This document shows, in pieces, positions 27,704-36,466 of a stretch of 64,000 nt of DNA (the first letter of the stretch is position 1; each line of letters begins with the position of its first letter). Under the pieces are notes generated by a model. It saw only the letters and a list, made by a program, of their open reading frames with translations. It was not told where the DNA came from and made no database searches. Where the stretch lies: positions 2,108,001 through 2,172,000 of the forward strand of contig NZ_CP031466.1 of NCBI RefSeq assembly GCF_003368325.1. Direction: 5' to 3'. Position numbers and translations under genes: made by a program. The DNA is from Paraburkholderia caffeinilytica. GTDB taxonomy: Bacteria > Pseudomonadota > Gammaproteobacteria > Burkholderiales > Burkholderiaceae.

Positions 27704-28591
27704 ATGAGCTTCGAGGGAGTACACACACCCCTGGTCACGCCGTTCAAGCCGGACGGAGAAATCGACCATGATCTTCTCGGCAGGCATGCCGCCAATCTTG
27801 CCGGCCGCGTGTCGGGCCTTGGGGTCGGCGGAACGACAGGCGAGTACTATGCGCTGAGTTTCGAAGAACGGGTTCAGACGTTCAACACCGTTGCCGAGGC
27901 GGCGGGCGGCAAGACGTATCTGACTGCCGGCATCAATGCGACCACGACGAAAGAGGTCATCCGTCTGGGTCAGGAAGCGAAGCGCGCCGGTCTGTCCGCA
28001 TTGCTGCTCGCCGCTCCGTATTACGCCCAGCCGACCCAGGAAGAGCTGCTGAACCACATGCTGACGGTGGACGACAGCCTCGACATGCCCATCATGCTGT
28101 ACAACTTCCCGGCTCGCACCGGCACGGGTATCGGCGACGACGTGCTGGCCACGCTGCTCGAGCGGCCGAACTTCATCGCGATGAAGGAAAGCACCGGCGA
28201 CATTTCGCATCTGCATCATCTGGCCACGCATTTCCGTGACAAGCTGGTACTGAGCTGCGGCATGGACGACCAGGCGCTCGAGTTCTTCGTATGGGGCGCA
28301 AGGAGCTGGGTCGCCGGTGCGTCCAACTTCCTGCCCGAAGCGCACACCGCGCTCCTCGACGCATGCGTCAGGCAAGGCGACTTCGCGACGGGCCGCAAGC
28401 TGATGGCGCAACTGCTGCCGGTACTCGAACTGCTGGAGCGCAGCGGGAAATTCATCCAGTACGTTCGCTACGGATGCGAGCTGGCCGGCATGCCGGTCGG
28501 TGTTGCCCGCGCGCCGCTCGGCACGCTCACCGACGACGAGCGCAGCGCGTTTGGCCAGCTTGTTCAACCTATGTTGCGCAGCGCGCAGTAA
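27704..28591 (+). CDS. DHDPS/NAL-family lyase or aldolase
   Basis: A 295-residue class I aldolase-fold protein. The substrate-carboxylate loop GTTGE is at 43-47, Tyr 133 lies in MLYNFPARTG, and the Schiff-base lysine 161 is in IAMKESTGD. It differs from the dapA homologue at 43.7 kb, so it is unlikely to be the lysine-biosynthetic enzyme. Its place between glyA and an FAD amine oxidase suggests a catabolic reaction on a 2-oxo acid or a cyclic imine. It lacks strong resemblance to the hydroxyproline-pathway deaminase as I remember it. ATG 27704 has a purine-rich site; the next gene starts 4 bases after its stop. Confidence 0.82.
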   Translation: MSFEGVHTPLVTPFKPDGEIDHDLLGRHAANLAGRVSGLGVGGTTGEYYALSFEERVQTFNTVAEAAGGKTYLTAGINATTTKEVIRLGQEAKRAGLSALLLAAPYYAQPTQEELLNHMLTVDDSLDMPIMLYNFPARTGTGIGDDVLATLLERPNFIAMKESTGDISHLHHLATHFRDKLVLSCGMDDQALEFFVWGARSWVAGASNFLPEAHTALLDACVRQGDFATGRKLMAQLLPVLELLERSGKFIQYVRYGCELAGMPVGVARAPLGTLTDDERSAFGQLVQPMLRSAQ

Positions 28592-28595
28592 CTGC

Positions 28596-29927
28596 ATGAC
28601 CTCGAAACTGGAATTCGCGCGGTTCCCGGCGCCAGACGGCGTGAACGGCTGGTGGGAAAGTCTGCCGCCGCCCTCGCCTGCCAATACGGTGTCTTCCGGG
28701 CATCGATATGACTGGGTCGTTGTGGGCGGAGGTATTACGGGGCTGTGTGCCGCGCGGCGTCTGGCGGAGCTTGCGCCTGACGCCACGATCGCACTGGTCG
28801 AAGCGGACCGTATCGGGCGCACCACGGCGGGACGAAATTCCGGATTTTTCGTCGATTTACCCCACGACATAAGCAGTGAAAGCTACTCGCGCAGTGTGGA
28901 AGCCGACAAGGCCGATGTTCGGTTTCAACGCCACGGTATCGACTATGTGCGCTCGGCGGTCAAGCGGTACAGCATCGATTGCGACTGGCGGGACGACGGC
29001 AAGTTTCACGCTTCGGTGAACAGAAAGGGGCACGCCGCACTGACCCACTTTGCGGAAGGACTCGCTCGCATCGGCGAAGGCTTCGAGTGGCTGGACGAGG
29101 CGGCCATTGCGAGGGTGACCGGAACGGATTTCTATCAGGGTGCGCTATTTACGCCGGGTTGCAGCACGGTTCAACCCGCGGCGCTGATGCGTGGTCTCGC
29201 GGCGACGTTGCCGGAGAATGTGAAGATCTTCGAACTGAGCGCGGTAAAGGGAATTGAGGATCTGCGTCAGGGGAAGGTCCTGAGCTTCGACGGCGGCAAG
29301 ATCGTGGCGAAGCGCGTGATTCTATGCACCAACGCGTATGCGGCGACCTTCGGCGGGCATCCGAACGGTCTGCTGCCCGTCTATACGTTCGCCTCCATGA
29401 CGCGGGTCATGAACCCGGAGGAAGTCGCGAGGCTCGGCGGTACGCCGTCGTGGGCACTGATTCCCGCCGACCCCATGGGCTCGACCGTCCGCCGTCTGAT
29501 GACGGACCGCATCTGCGTTCGCAACCACTTCGCCTTTCGACCCAGCCTCGAACTTTCGCAAGCCGATCTCGCGAAGGCGAAGAGCATGCATCAACGGTCG
29601 TTCGACCGGCGCTTTCCGATGCTCAAAGACGTCGAACTGGAATACACATGGGGCGGCCCGCTGTGTCTGTCCGCGAACAACGGTGCGCTGTTTGGGCGCA
29701 GAGACGATGGCGTCTTTCAAGCGATCGGATGCAATGGCCTCGGTCTGAGCAGAGGCTCGGCATCCGGCAAGCTCATCGCCGAATATGCACTCGGCCAATC
29801 CGATGAACTCATTCGCCAGCTTTTGAATCAGCCGCATCCGCGCTCGCTGCCGGTCCGCCCGATTGCGGACGTAGCGGTTTCGGCGGCTATCTGGATGAAG
29901 GAATTTTCGGCGGGGGCCGAGCTTTAA
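28596..29927 (+). CDS. FAD-dependent amine/amino acid oxidoreductase (DAO family)
   Basis: A 443-residue flavoprotein with VVVGGGITGLCAARRLAEL at about 36-55, TTAGRNSGFFVDLPHD (second FAD motif), and a C-terminal GCNGLGLSRGSASGKLIAEYALG. It is distantly similar to the PuuB-like enzyme at 2.7 kb. Such enzymes oxidise primary or secondary amines, including N-methyl groups, which would suit dealkylation of a betaine-derived intermediate. The start at 28596 is 4 bases after the lyase stop; the longer frame from 28500 overlaps the lyase gene. The aldehyde dehydrogenase 17 bases downstream probably takes its product. Confidence 0.82.
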   Translation: MTSKLEFARFPAPDGVNGWWESLPPPSPANTVSSGHRYDWVVVGGGITGLCAARRLAELAPDATIALVEADRIGRTTAGRNSGFFVDLPHDISSESYSRSVEADKADVRFQRHGIDYVRSAVKRYSIDCDWRDDGKFHASVNRKGHAALTHFAEGLARIGEGFEWLDEAAIARVTGTDFYQGALFTPGCSTVQPAALMRGLAATLPENVKIFELSAVKGIEDLRQGKVLSFDGGKIVAKRVILCTNAYAATFGGHPNGLLPVYTFASMTRVMNPEEVARLGGTPSWALIPADPMGSTVRRLMTDRICVRNHFAFRPSLELSQADLAKAKSMHQRSFDRRFPMLKDVELEYTWGGPLCLSANNGALFGRRDDGVFQAIGCNGLGLSRGSASGKLIAEYALGQSDELIRQLLNQPHPRSLPVRPIADVAVSAAIWMKEFSAGAEL

Positions 29928-29944
29928 TTTTGTGAGGACAGGAC

Positions 29945-31438
29945 ATGACGACTTATCAGGAATGGCAGCAGAAAGCTGAAACCCTCTCACTCGACGGAAG
30001 AGCGTTTATCGCGGGGCAAAGGTGTCCGGCTGCGTCGAACGAGACGTTCCAGACACTCAATCCTTCGACGGGAAAAGTACTCGCCGATATCGCAAAGTGC
30101 GATACGAAAGACGTCGAGCGCGCGGTTGCGGCGGCGAGAGAGGCGTTCGAGTCCGGCGTGTGGTCGAAGGCAGCGCCGGCGCAGCGCAAGTCGGTGCTTC
30201 TGCGGCTCGCGCAACTGATCGAGGAAAACGCCGAGGAACTGGCGCTTCTCGAAGCACTCGAGGCGGGCAAGCCAATCAGCGAATGCATGGGACTGGATAT
30301 CCCCGAATCCGCCGCCTGTATCCGCTGGCACGCGGAAGTGACCGACAAGCGGTACGACGCACTGTCGCCGTCGGGTGCAAGCGTCGTGAGCATGATTACG
30401 CGCGAGCCGATCGGCGTCGTGGGTGCGGTGTTGCCGTGGAACTTCCCCGCGCTCATGCTGGCCTGGAAAATCGGCCCTGCGCTGTCGGTGGGCAACAGCG
30501 TCATTGTGAAACCCGCCGAGCAGACCTCGCTTTCGACACTGCGCATCGCCGACCTCGCAACGCAGGCCGGCGTGCCCGCGGGCGTCCTCAGCGTCGTAAC
30601 CGGATTTGGCGAAAGCACGGGCCAGGCCCTGGGCCGCCATGCGGATGTCGACCTGGTTGCTTTCACGGGCTCCACGGAAACCGGCAAGCGCTTCCTGCAT
30701 TACTCGGCGGACACGAACCTGAAGCGCGTCGTGCTGGAGTGCGGCGGCAAGAATCCTCAAGTGGTTCTGCCCGACGTCGCGAACCTGGACGCCGTCGCGG
30801 AGCAGGCAGTCGCCGCCGCCTTCTGGAACATGGGCGAGAACTGCAGCGCGGGCTCGCGTATTCTGGTTCCTTCGACTAGCAAAGCCGAGTTGCTCGACAA
30901 GGTCCTCGCCGTTCTGCAAGGATGGAAAACGGGCGACCCGCTCGACCCCGACGTCAAGCTCGGTTCTCTGATTGAAGAGAAGCACTATCAAAAAGTACTC
31001 GCCCACATCGAGAAAGCGAAGGCGGAAGGCGCGCGCCTCGTGTGCGGCGGCAAAGCCACGCGCACTGAAACCGGCGGATGGTTTGTCGAGCCGACCATCT
31101 TCGACAACGTCACACCGCAGATGAGCATCGCCCGCGAGGAAGTTTTCGGCCCGGTCGTCTGCTTCATCGAATACGCCGATGTCGACGAGGCTGTGCGGAT
31201 CGCCAACGACACCTGCTATGGACTCGCTGCATCGCTATGGACCGACAACGTCAACAACGCTCACAAGATAGCCGCCCGGATCAGGGCGGGTACGGTCACG
31301 GTGAACTGTTTTGGCGAGGGCGACCTGTCGACTCCTTTCGGTGGATTCAAGCAATCGGGCTTTGGCGGCCGCGATAAATCGGTCTACGCGCACGACCAGT
31401 ATTGCGAGCTGAAGACCACCTGGCTGAAACTGGACTGA
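29945..31438 (+). CDS. Aldehyde dehydrogenase, PuuC-like
   Basis: A 497-residue NAD(P)-dependent aldehyde dehydrogenase. PWNF lies at about 164-167, Glu 265 in VVLECGGKNPQ and nucleophile Cys 300 in NMGENCSAGSRILV. The N-terminal WQQKAETLSLDGRAFIAGQ and the C-terminal STPFGGFKQSGFGGRDKS followed by ELKTTWLKL resemble PuuC (gamma-glutamyl-gamma-aminobutyraldehyde dehydrogenase). In this operon it would oxidise the aldehyde formed by the preceding FAD enzyme. The actual substrate is unknown; 4-aminobutyraldehyde, betaine aldehyde and formyl-type products all remain possible. Confidence 0.88.
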   Translation: MTTYQEWQQKAETLSLDGRAFIAGQRCPAASNETFQTLNPSTGKVLADIAKCDTKDVERAVAAAREAFESGVWSKAAPAQRKSVLLRLAQLIEENAEELALLEALEAGKPISECMGLDIPESAACIRWHAEVTDKRYDALSPSGASVVSMITREPIGVVGAVLPWNFPALMLAWKIGPALSVGNSVIVKPAEQTSLSTLRIADLATQAGVPAGVLSVVTGFGESTGQALGRHADVDLVAFTGSTETGKRFLHYSADTNLKRVVLECGGKNPQVVLPDVANLDAVAEQAVAAAFWNMGENCSAGSRILVPSTSKAELLDKVLAVLQGWKTGDPLDPDVKLGSLIEEKHYQKVLAHIEKAKAEGARLVCGGKATRTETGGWFVEPTIFDNVTPQMSIAREEVFGPVVCFIEYADVDEAVRIANDTCYGLAASLWTDNVNNAHKIAARIRAGTVTVNCFGEGDLSTPFGGFKQSGFGGRDKSVYAHDQYCELKTTWLKLD

Positions 31439-31469
31439 GGCTGGACTGAGGCAATTCGATTCGAGCGGG

Positions 31470-31492
31470 AGCCCGGCCTGTCACGCCGGGCT
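31470..31492 (+). terminator. Stem-loop after aldehyde dehydrogenase
   Basis: An 8-bp perfect inverted repeat (AGCCCGGC with GCCGGGCT, 7-base loop) lies 32 bases after the stop. The T-run is weak, and it merges with the -35 box of the next promoter. It may partly separate the two transcription units. Confidence 0.45.
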
Positions 31493-31493
31493 G

Positions 31494-31522
31494 TTGACTT
31501 TCCCGACGCGGCTGCGTTTAAT
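31494..31522 (+). promoter_or_regulatory. Sigma-70-like promoter of ProC-like gene
   Basis: TTGACT and TTTAAT are separated by 17 bases, each one mismatch from consensus, placed about 30 bases before ATG 31554. Confidence 0.6.
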
Positions 31523-31553
31523 GCTGCCGCGCTTTAACGCTATGTGAGACCCA

Positions 31554-32324
31554 ATGCGACTTGGATTCATCGGGACCGGCACCATCACGCAGGCAGTCGT
31601 CACCGGATTGCTTAAGTTCGACTTTCCGTTTGACCGCATTTCGCTGTCGCCCCGCAACGCGGACACTGCTGCGGCGCTTGCCGCGCTCGATAAGCGAGTG
31701 CAGGTATGCGAAAGCAATCAGGAAGTGCTCGAGGCGTCCGACGTTGTCTGTCTTGCAGTCGTGCCGCAAATCGCTGCCGACGTATTGAGCGAACTGCATT
31801 TCGATGCGCGCCATCACGTCATCAGCTTCATCGCGGGAATGTCAATCGACGAAGTGCGCAGGCTTATCCGCGCGCACAGCAAGGTCGTTCGCGCGATACC
31901 GTTGCCGGCCGTGGCCGAGGGCAACGGAAGCACGGCTATCTGTCCCGCGGATCGCGTGGCGACATCCTTGTTCTCGGCGCTGGGGCAAGCGGTCGAAGTC
32001 GACGACGAGGCCAGATTCGACGCACTGTCGGCCGTCACGGCGACGATGGCGAGCTTCTATGCGGTGCTGGAAGCCCAGGCGTCATGGCTGGTCCGCCAAG
32101 GGCTGGATTACGATGCCGCTCGCGCATTTCTGTCGGGTTACGCTGTGGGTCTCGCACACGATACGACCCGAAGCGGGAAGTCGTTTGCGGGGCTGATCGA
32201 GCACTGCATGACGCCGGGCGGCATCAACGAACAGGTTCACAACGAACTCACGAAACGCGGTACGTATGCACATTTCGCCGACGCTCTGGACCGGGTGTTG
32301 GCGAGGATTCAAGGTCACGTATAG
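31554..32324 (+). CDS. Pyrroline-5-carboxylate reductase-like oxidoreductase
   Basis: A 256-residue NAD(P)H-dependent reductase with the Rossmann motif GFIGTGTITQAV at 4-15 and the ProC-type C-terminal dimer domain (GLIEHCMTPGGINEQVHNEL at about 220-240, the conserved TPGG). ProC reduces pyrroline-5-carboxylate to proline; paralogues in catabolic loci act on other cyclic imines or on lysine and ornithine derivatives. It has its own promoter. Its presence beside an amine oxidase and a Rieske demethylase suggests handling of a proline-type or cyclic-imine intermediate, but this is inference. Confidence 0.82.
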   Translation: MRLGFIGTGTITQAVVTGLLKFDFPFDRISLSPRNADTAAALAALDKRVQVCESNQEVLEASDVVCLAVVPQIAADVLSELHFDARHHVISFIAGMSIDEVRRLIRAHSKVVRAIPLPAVAEGNGSTAICPADRVATSLFSALGQAVEVDDEARFDALSAVTATMASFYAVLEAQASWLVRQGLDYDAARAFLSGYAVGLAHDTTRSGKSFAGLIEHCMTPGGINEQVHNELTKRGTYAHFADALDRVLARIQGHV

Positions 32325-32380
32325 CGCCGCACGCAACGCCGCATGTAAGGCGACATACGACAACGCCGCACACAACGCCG

Positions 32381-32402
32381 CCGGGGGCGACGCAGCCCCC
32401 GG
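32381..32402. terminator. Stem-loop in ProC-LysR gap
   Basis: CCGGGGGC and GCCCCCGG with a 6-base loop form a strong hairpin 57 bases after the ProC-like stop. No T-run follows. Confidence 0.45.
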
Positions 32403-32565
32403 GTTGACCTCTCTTGCCAGCGAGCAAAGAGACTCGCAAACTATTCCGGTTGAGACGCCTCGGTCTCATGACCGGGGTAGCCGCCTTGCACCGGGGCAAA
32501 TAGCGCGGCCTGGATCCGCAGTCCTCGGACAGAACCACGCGCTTGCGCGTGAAAAGGTGACAACG

Positions 32566-33570
32566 ATGCAACAGAAGCATTTATTCGCTGACAGACTCCT
32601 CGCCCAGATGCCGTCGCTACGGGCGCTGCGATGCTTCGTCACCGCGGCGCGCTACGAAAGCTTCACGCAGGCGGCGGAAGTGCTTTGCGTCACGCAGGCC
32701 GCAATCAGCAGGCAAATCAAGGAACTCGAAGATTCACTCGATGTGGCCCTGTTTGAGCGAACCGGGCGGCATATTGCGCTCACCGACGCGGGCCGCATTC
32801 TCTACAACGCGTCGTATCTGTCGATCATGAATATCGCGGAAGCGGCCGAGGCGGTGCGCCGCTCCGACAAGCGCGCGCTGACCATTTGCGTCTCGCATAC
32901 GTTCTCGGCGCTGTGGCTGTCGTTCAGGCTGCCCGCATTCCGCAAAAGGTTCCCGGATATCAGATTGGTCGTGATGGTGACCGAGCATTTCATGGAGCTG
33001 GACGAGCTCATGCAACCTGACGTCATCATCACCAAGAATCCGCCGCGCGAACCGGAGTATGAAGTCGAGCCGCTCTTCCACGACGTGGTGTATCCCGTCT
33101 GCAGCCGGCCGTTCTTCGAGCAACATTTTCGCGGGCAGTCGCTGAAGCCGCTCGACCTGCTGTCGCAGCCCACGTTGAACCTCTCGCTGCTGGGACGGGC
33201 CCAGGTGTGTGAACATGTCGACTGGCGCGTGTGGCGAAACTGGTTTCAGCAAGGCGATGGCTCCGACAGGATCAGCGAAAACGAACACTTCGAGAGCAAC
33301 GACTATCGACTCCTCGTCGCTCAGGCCGAAGCGGGCGAAGGCACCCTGCTCGGCTGGCATCATCTTGTCCATCGCCAGATCGAACAGGGCCGCCTGATCC
33401 GGCCGGTGCAGGACGCGCTCGAGTTCCACGACCGTCATCACTACCTGATCACGCACAAGAACGCGAAGCTTCGAGCGGAGTATCTGCAGTTCCGTGAATG
33501 GCTGGGTGAGGAAGTCGGCGCGATGATGCGCGAATGGCGAGGCGTCGAAGCGGCGGAAACCACCAGGTAG
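32566..33570 (+). CDS. LysR-family transcriptional regulator
   Basis: A 334-residue regulator with an N-terminal helix-turn-helix (ALRCFVTAARYESFTQAAEVLCVTQAAISRQIKELEDSLDVALFER) and a two-lobed periplasmic-binding-like effector domain, similar in type to GcvA. AAGGTGA precedes ATG 32566; the frame is open far upstream into the previous gene but without a site. The effector is unknown. It stands within the betaine block, on the same strand as the genes it may control. Confidence 0.85.
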   Translation: MQQKHLFADRLLAQMPSLRALRCFVTAARYESFTQAAEVLCVTQAAISRQIKELEDSLDVALFERTGRHIALTDAGRILYNASYLSIMNIAEAAEAVRRSDKRALTICVSHTFSALWLSFRLPAFRKRFPDIRLVVMVTEHFMELDELMQPDVIITKNPPREPEYEVEPLFHDVVYPVCSRPFFEQHFRGQSLKPLDLLSQPTLNLSLLGRAQVCEHVDWRVWRNWFQQGDGSDRISENEHFESNDYRLLVAQAEAGEGTLLGWHHLVHRQIEQGRLIRPVQDALEFHDRHHYLITHKNAKLRAEYLQFREWLGEEVGAMMREWRGVEAAETTR

Positions 33571-33669
33571 CGTGCGCCGACACCCGTTCGAACAGCATGA
33601 GCAGGTCCGTCGAAAGACGACTCTCCTTCCTCGCCGGTTTCCGGAGCGCTTCTACACCGTCAATGCAGC

Positions 33670-34716
33670 GTGAGTGCAGGCAGTCCCATGTTTAACGACC
33701 CCATTCATCACGGAACCGCCCGGCCGCTGCGCTTTGGAATCGTGCTGTTGCCCAATTTCACGCTGACCGCATTTTCCGGTTTCGTCGACCTTCTCAGACT
33801 GGCAAGCGACGAAGGCGACATGAGCAGGCCAGTCCGTTGTTCGTGGACCATCGTCGGCGAGTCTTCCACCCCCGTCCGGGCAAGCTGTGGCATCCAGGTC
33901 ACGCCGTGGACCACCTTCGAGGAAGCCAAACCCTTCGACTACGTCGTGATCGTCGGCGGGTTGCTGCACTCCGGGCCGTCCGCAAGCAAAGCCACGCTCC
34001 AGTTCATTCGCGACGCCGCGAAAACGTCCGCCACCCTGGTCGGCATTTGCACAGGGGTATTTGCCTTGATGCGGGCCGACGTGATGGACGGATATCGCAT
34101 CTGCGTGAGCTGGTTCCACTACTGGGATTTCGTCGAGCGCTTTCCGGGCCTTGACGAACGCAATCTTGTTGCGGACCGGCTGTTCGTGATCGACAGACGC
34201 CGGATTACCTGCTCGGGCGGGCGCGCCTCGATCGATGTGGCGGCGGCTATCCTGCTGCGCCATGTCGAGGCCACAGTCGTGCAGAAGGCGCTGCGCATCA
34301 TGCTTGTGGATGATGCCCAGAAAGGCAATGCCCCGCAGCCGCATCCTCCAGGACTCGAACCCGCAGCGCACCCCAAGGTCAGGCGCGCGATCCTGTTGAT
34401 GGAACAGCACATGGGTCAACCGTTGAGCCTGGGAGAACTTGCCCGCCGTCTCGAGATGTCCGTCCGGCAGCTCGAGCGTCTGTTTGCCGCGGAAACGGGA
34501 AAGTCGCCGCACGCGTACGGGCGACAGATCCGGATACGCACGGCATCATGGCTGCTGACGAGCTCTGACCGGACAGTGGCCGATATCGCGACATCCTGCG
34601 GCTTCTCCGACGCTTCGCATCTTGGCCGTGAGTTCCGAAAAGAATATGGCGAATCGCCGAATGCCTATCGCGTGGCGCGACCGCAAAGCGAGGCATCAAC
34701 GCTGGGCGCCGGGTAG
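33670..34716 (+). CDS. GlxA/GbdR-type AraC regulator with amidotransferase-like domain
   Basis: A 348-residue protein with an N-terminal DJ-1/PfpI-like domain (GIVLLPNFTLTAFSGFVDLLRLA, VIVGGLLHSG, GICTGVFALMRADVMDG) and a C-terminal AraC double helix-turn-helix (SLGELARRLEMSVRQLERLFAAETG... ADIATSCGFSDASHLGREFRKEYG). The Cys in GICTG occupies the nucleophile position but the domain normally only senses ligand. The same architecture is found in GbdR, the glycine betaine/dimethylglycine activator, and in ArgR and CdhR of Pseudomonas. The start may be GTG 33670 or ATG 33688. It is a strong candidate for the regulator of this block. Confidence 0.85.
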   Translation: MSAGSPMFNDPIHHGTARPLRFGIVLLPNFTLTAFSGFVDLLRLASDEGDMSRPVRCSWTIVGESSTPVRASCGIQVTPWTTFEEAKPFDYVVIVGGLLHSGPSASKATLQFIRDAAKTSATLVGICTGVFALMRADVMDGYRICVSWFHYWDFVERFPGLDERNLVADRLFVIDRRRITCSGGRASIDVAAAILLRHVEATVVQKALRIMLVDDAQKGNAPQPHPPGLEPAAHPKVRRAILLMEQHMGQPLSLGELARRLEMSVRQLERLFAAETGKSPHAYGRQIRIRTASWLLTSSDRTVADIATSCGFSDASHLGREFRKEYGESPNAYRVARPQSEASTLGAG

Positions 34717-34831
34717 CGCGCGGCGCTGGACCATGAACGTAGCATGCAAGCGCTCCGGCTGCCCGAACAGCGGGCAGCCGAGGCACGACAGGCAGGACTT
34801 CCTCTTTAACCGACACTGGATACGGCAGATC

Positions 34832-35251
34832 ATGACTACCGGGCACGCGCAGGATGAAATGGCTCTCTTTGGATTGAACGTCAAGAATGGGCGACGCTGT
34901 TATTCCATCGACGAGCGTGACTGGCAGCCTATGAAAATCGGAGAAACAGTGCTTCCCGGCTTTCTCTGGATTCCCGTTGCCGACGATGAGAACGGTGCGT
35001 GGAGCAGCTACTGGATGCGTCTGCAACCAGGGGCGCGGTCGTTCGAGCATCAACACGACTCGACCGAGCTGATTCTTGTTCTCGACGGAGTATTCACGGA
35101 CGACGACGGCACCGATTTCCTGCCGGGACAGACGGTGAGCTACCCGGCCGGATCGCGGCATAGCACTTTCTCGCAAGAGGGCTGTACGGTACTGGTCGTC
35201 GCGCATACCGGGTCGACGATCGTTTCTCAACCACGAGCCACGCGCCCCTGA
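34832..35251 (+). CDS. Cupin-domain protein
   Basis: A 139-residue single cupin with the metal-site motifs SFEHQHDSTELILVLDGVF and LPGQTVSYPAGSRHSTF. ATG 34832 is chosen as the first residue of the conserved-looking part; the frame is open to 34622 but that part overlaps the AraC gene. The role is unknown. Such cupins often accompany LysR or AraC regulators of catabolic operons. It lies between the AraC gene and a second LysR gene on the same strand. Confidence 0.65.
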   Translation: MTTGHAQDEMALFGLNVKNGRRCYSIDERDWQPMKIGETVLPGFLWIPVADDENGAWSSYWMRLQPGARSFEHQHDSTELILVLDGVFTDDDGTDFLPGQTVSYPAGSRHSTFSQEGCTVLVVAHTGSTIVSQPRATRP

Positions 35252-35364
35252 CCAACGGGAAGTGAATTGACCATAAGCGCCGGGCGGAAATCGTTAAAAC
35301 CGCTCGTCATGCCTATGTCGAAACGATTCATACAACGCGGCCCTATTCTGGCTGGAGGGGCGAA

Positions 35365-36294
35365 ATGAAACCGCCAACCGCACGGACCAAGGGATATCGA
35401 CGGCTTATCCCTTCGCTGACAGCGCTCGTCGAGTTCGAGGCGGTCGCGCGGCACGGGAGCTTCACGCTGGCAGCCGATGAGCTAGGGGTGACCCAGGCCG
35501 CGGTAAGCCGGCAGGTCAAATTTCTCGAGGAAACGCTCGGGACCCGGCTATTCGACCGTCTGCATCGTTCAATCAAACTCACTGAGGAAGGTGAGGCGCT
35601 GTATCTTGTCGTCGCCGAGTCGATGCAGAAAATTGCAGGCGTTTTTGACCGGCTGGCCAGCGGCCCGGTCCAACAGGAACTGGTGCTTGCGGCAACGTCT
35701 GCGTTCTCACATTTTCGCCTCCTGCCTCGGCTGGGGTCCCTCAGGAAAGCCCAGCCGAATCTTCAGCTTCGCATCTCCACGCAGATGTTCACCGCTGACC
35801 TCCGCCCCAAGGAAATTGATGTCGCCGTACGATTCGGAAACGGACGATGGGGCGATGGCACGGCAACCTTCCTTTTTGACGAAGAGGTCTTTCCTGTCTG
35901 CTCGCCGGATTGGCTGAAATCGCGAGGCGCGCCGGAATCGCTGCAGGACGTCACTCGCGCCGCCCTCATCGAGTCGGATTCCACCTCGGAAGGCTGGATG
36001 GGATGGGATGAGTGGTTTCACGCTGTGGGCGTGAGGCCGGAGCGATTGAACTTCGCGCTGCGCTGTAGTCTTTATACGGATGCAATCGAGGCCGCACGCT
36101 ACGGTCAGGGTATCGCCCTTGGCTGGGGAAGATTGGTCCACGACCTTCTCGAGGCTGGCGAACTTGTCAGGCTGCCGTCCGCTTCGCTCAAAGTGAGCGA
36201 TTCGTACTACATCGTGGTGCCGCACGGGCGCACGATTGCCCCGGAAATCGACGCTCTCATCGACTGGCTTCGGCAGGATTCCATAGAGAATTGA
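35365..36294 (+). CDS. LysR-family regulator, GcvA-like
   Basis: A 309-residue regulator. The helix-turn-helix reads ALVEFEAVARHGSFTLAADELGVTQAAVSRQVKFLEETLGTRLFDR, close to GcvA-type regulators of glycine metabolism. The effector domain contains IDVAVRFGNGRWGDGTATFLFDEEVFPVCSPDW, also typical of that group. It lies 172 bases upstream of the Rieske oxygenase gene in the same direction, with an inverted repeat in between, so it may control the oxygenase-reductase pair. Confidence 0.87.
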   Translation: MKPPTARTKGYRRLIPSLTALVEFEAVARHGSFTLAADELGVTQAAVSRQVKFLEETLGTRLFDRLHRSIKLTEEGEALYLVVAESMQKIAGVFDRLASGPVQQELVLAATSAFSHFRLLPRLGSLRKAQPNLQLRISTQMFTADLRPKEIDVAVRFGNGRWGDGTATFLFDEEVFPVCSPDWLKSRGAPESLQDVTRAALIESDSTSEGWMGWDEWFHAVGVRPERLNFALRCSLYTDAIEAARYGQGIALGWGRLVHDLLEAGELVRLPSASLKVSDSYYIVVPHGRTIAPEIDALIDWLRQDSIEN

Positions 36295-36379
36295 AGCGCC
36301 TGCAAGGCGCCGCCCATACATGCCCGGAGAAGCGGGCTCACGCATAATCTAAAGTAATGTCAGACCGAAAATAAAGCGC

Positions 36380-36401
36380 ATTGACGCTCATTTTCGTCAA
36401 T
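36380..36401. promoter_or_regulatory. Inverted repeat upstream of Rieske gene
   Basis: ATTGACG and CGTCAAT are separated by 8 bases, 66 bases before the oxygenase start. A symmetrical site of this size suits a LysR or AraC dimer. Confidence 0.45.
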
Positions 36402-36466
36402 CCAATACTCAAGTCATAGCGGGAACAATCGAAGTCCCGACCTATCCTGAACGTTGGAGAAAGACG

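Noticed and set aside
31425..31452. Duplicated CTGGACTGAGG at the end of the aldehyde dehydrogenase gene
   Set aside because: It is a single short duplication spanning a stop codon, with no further structure.
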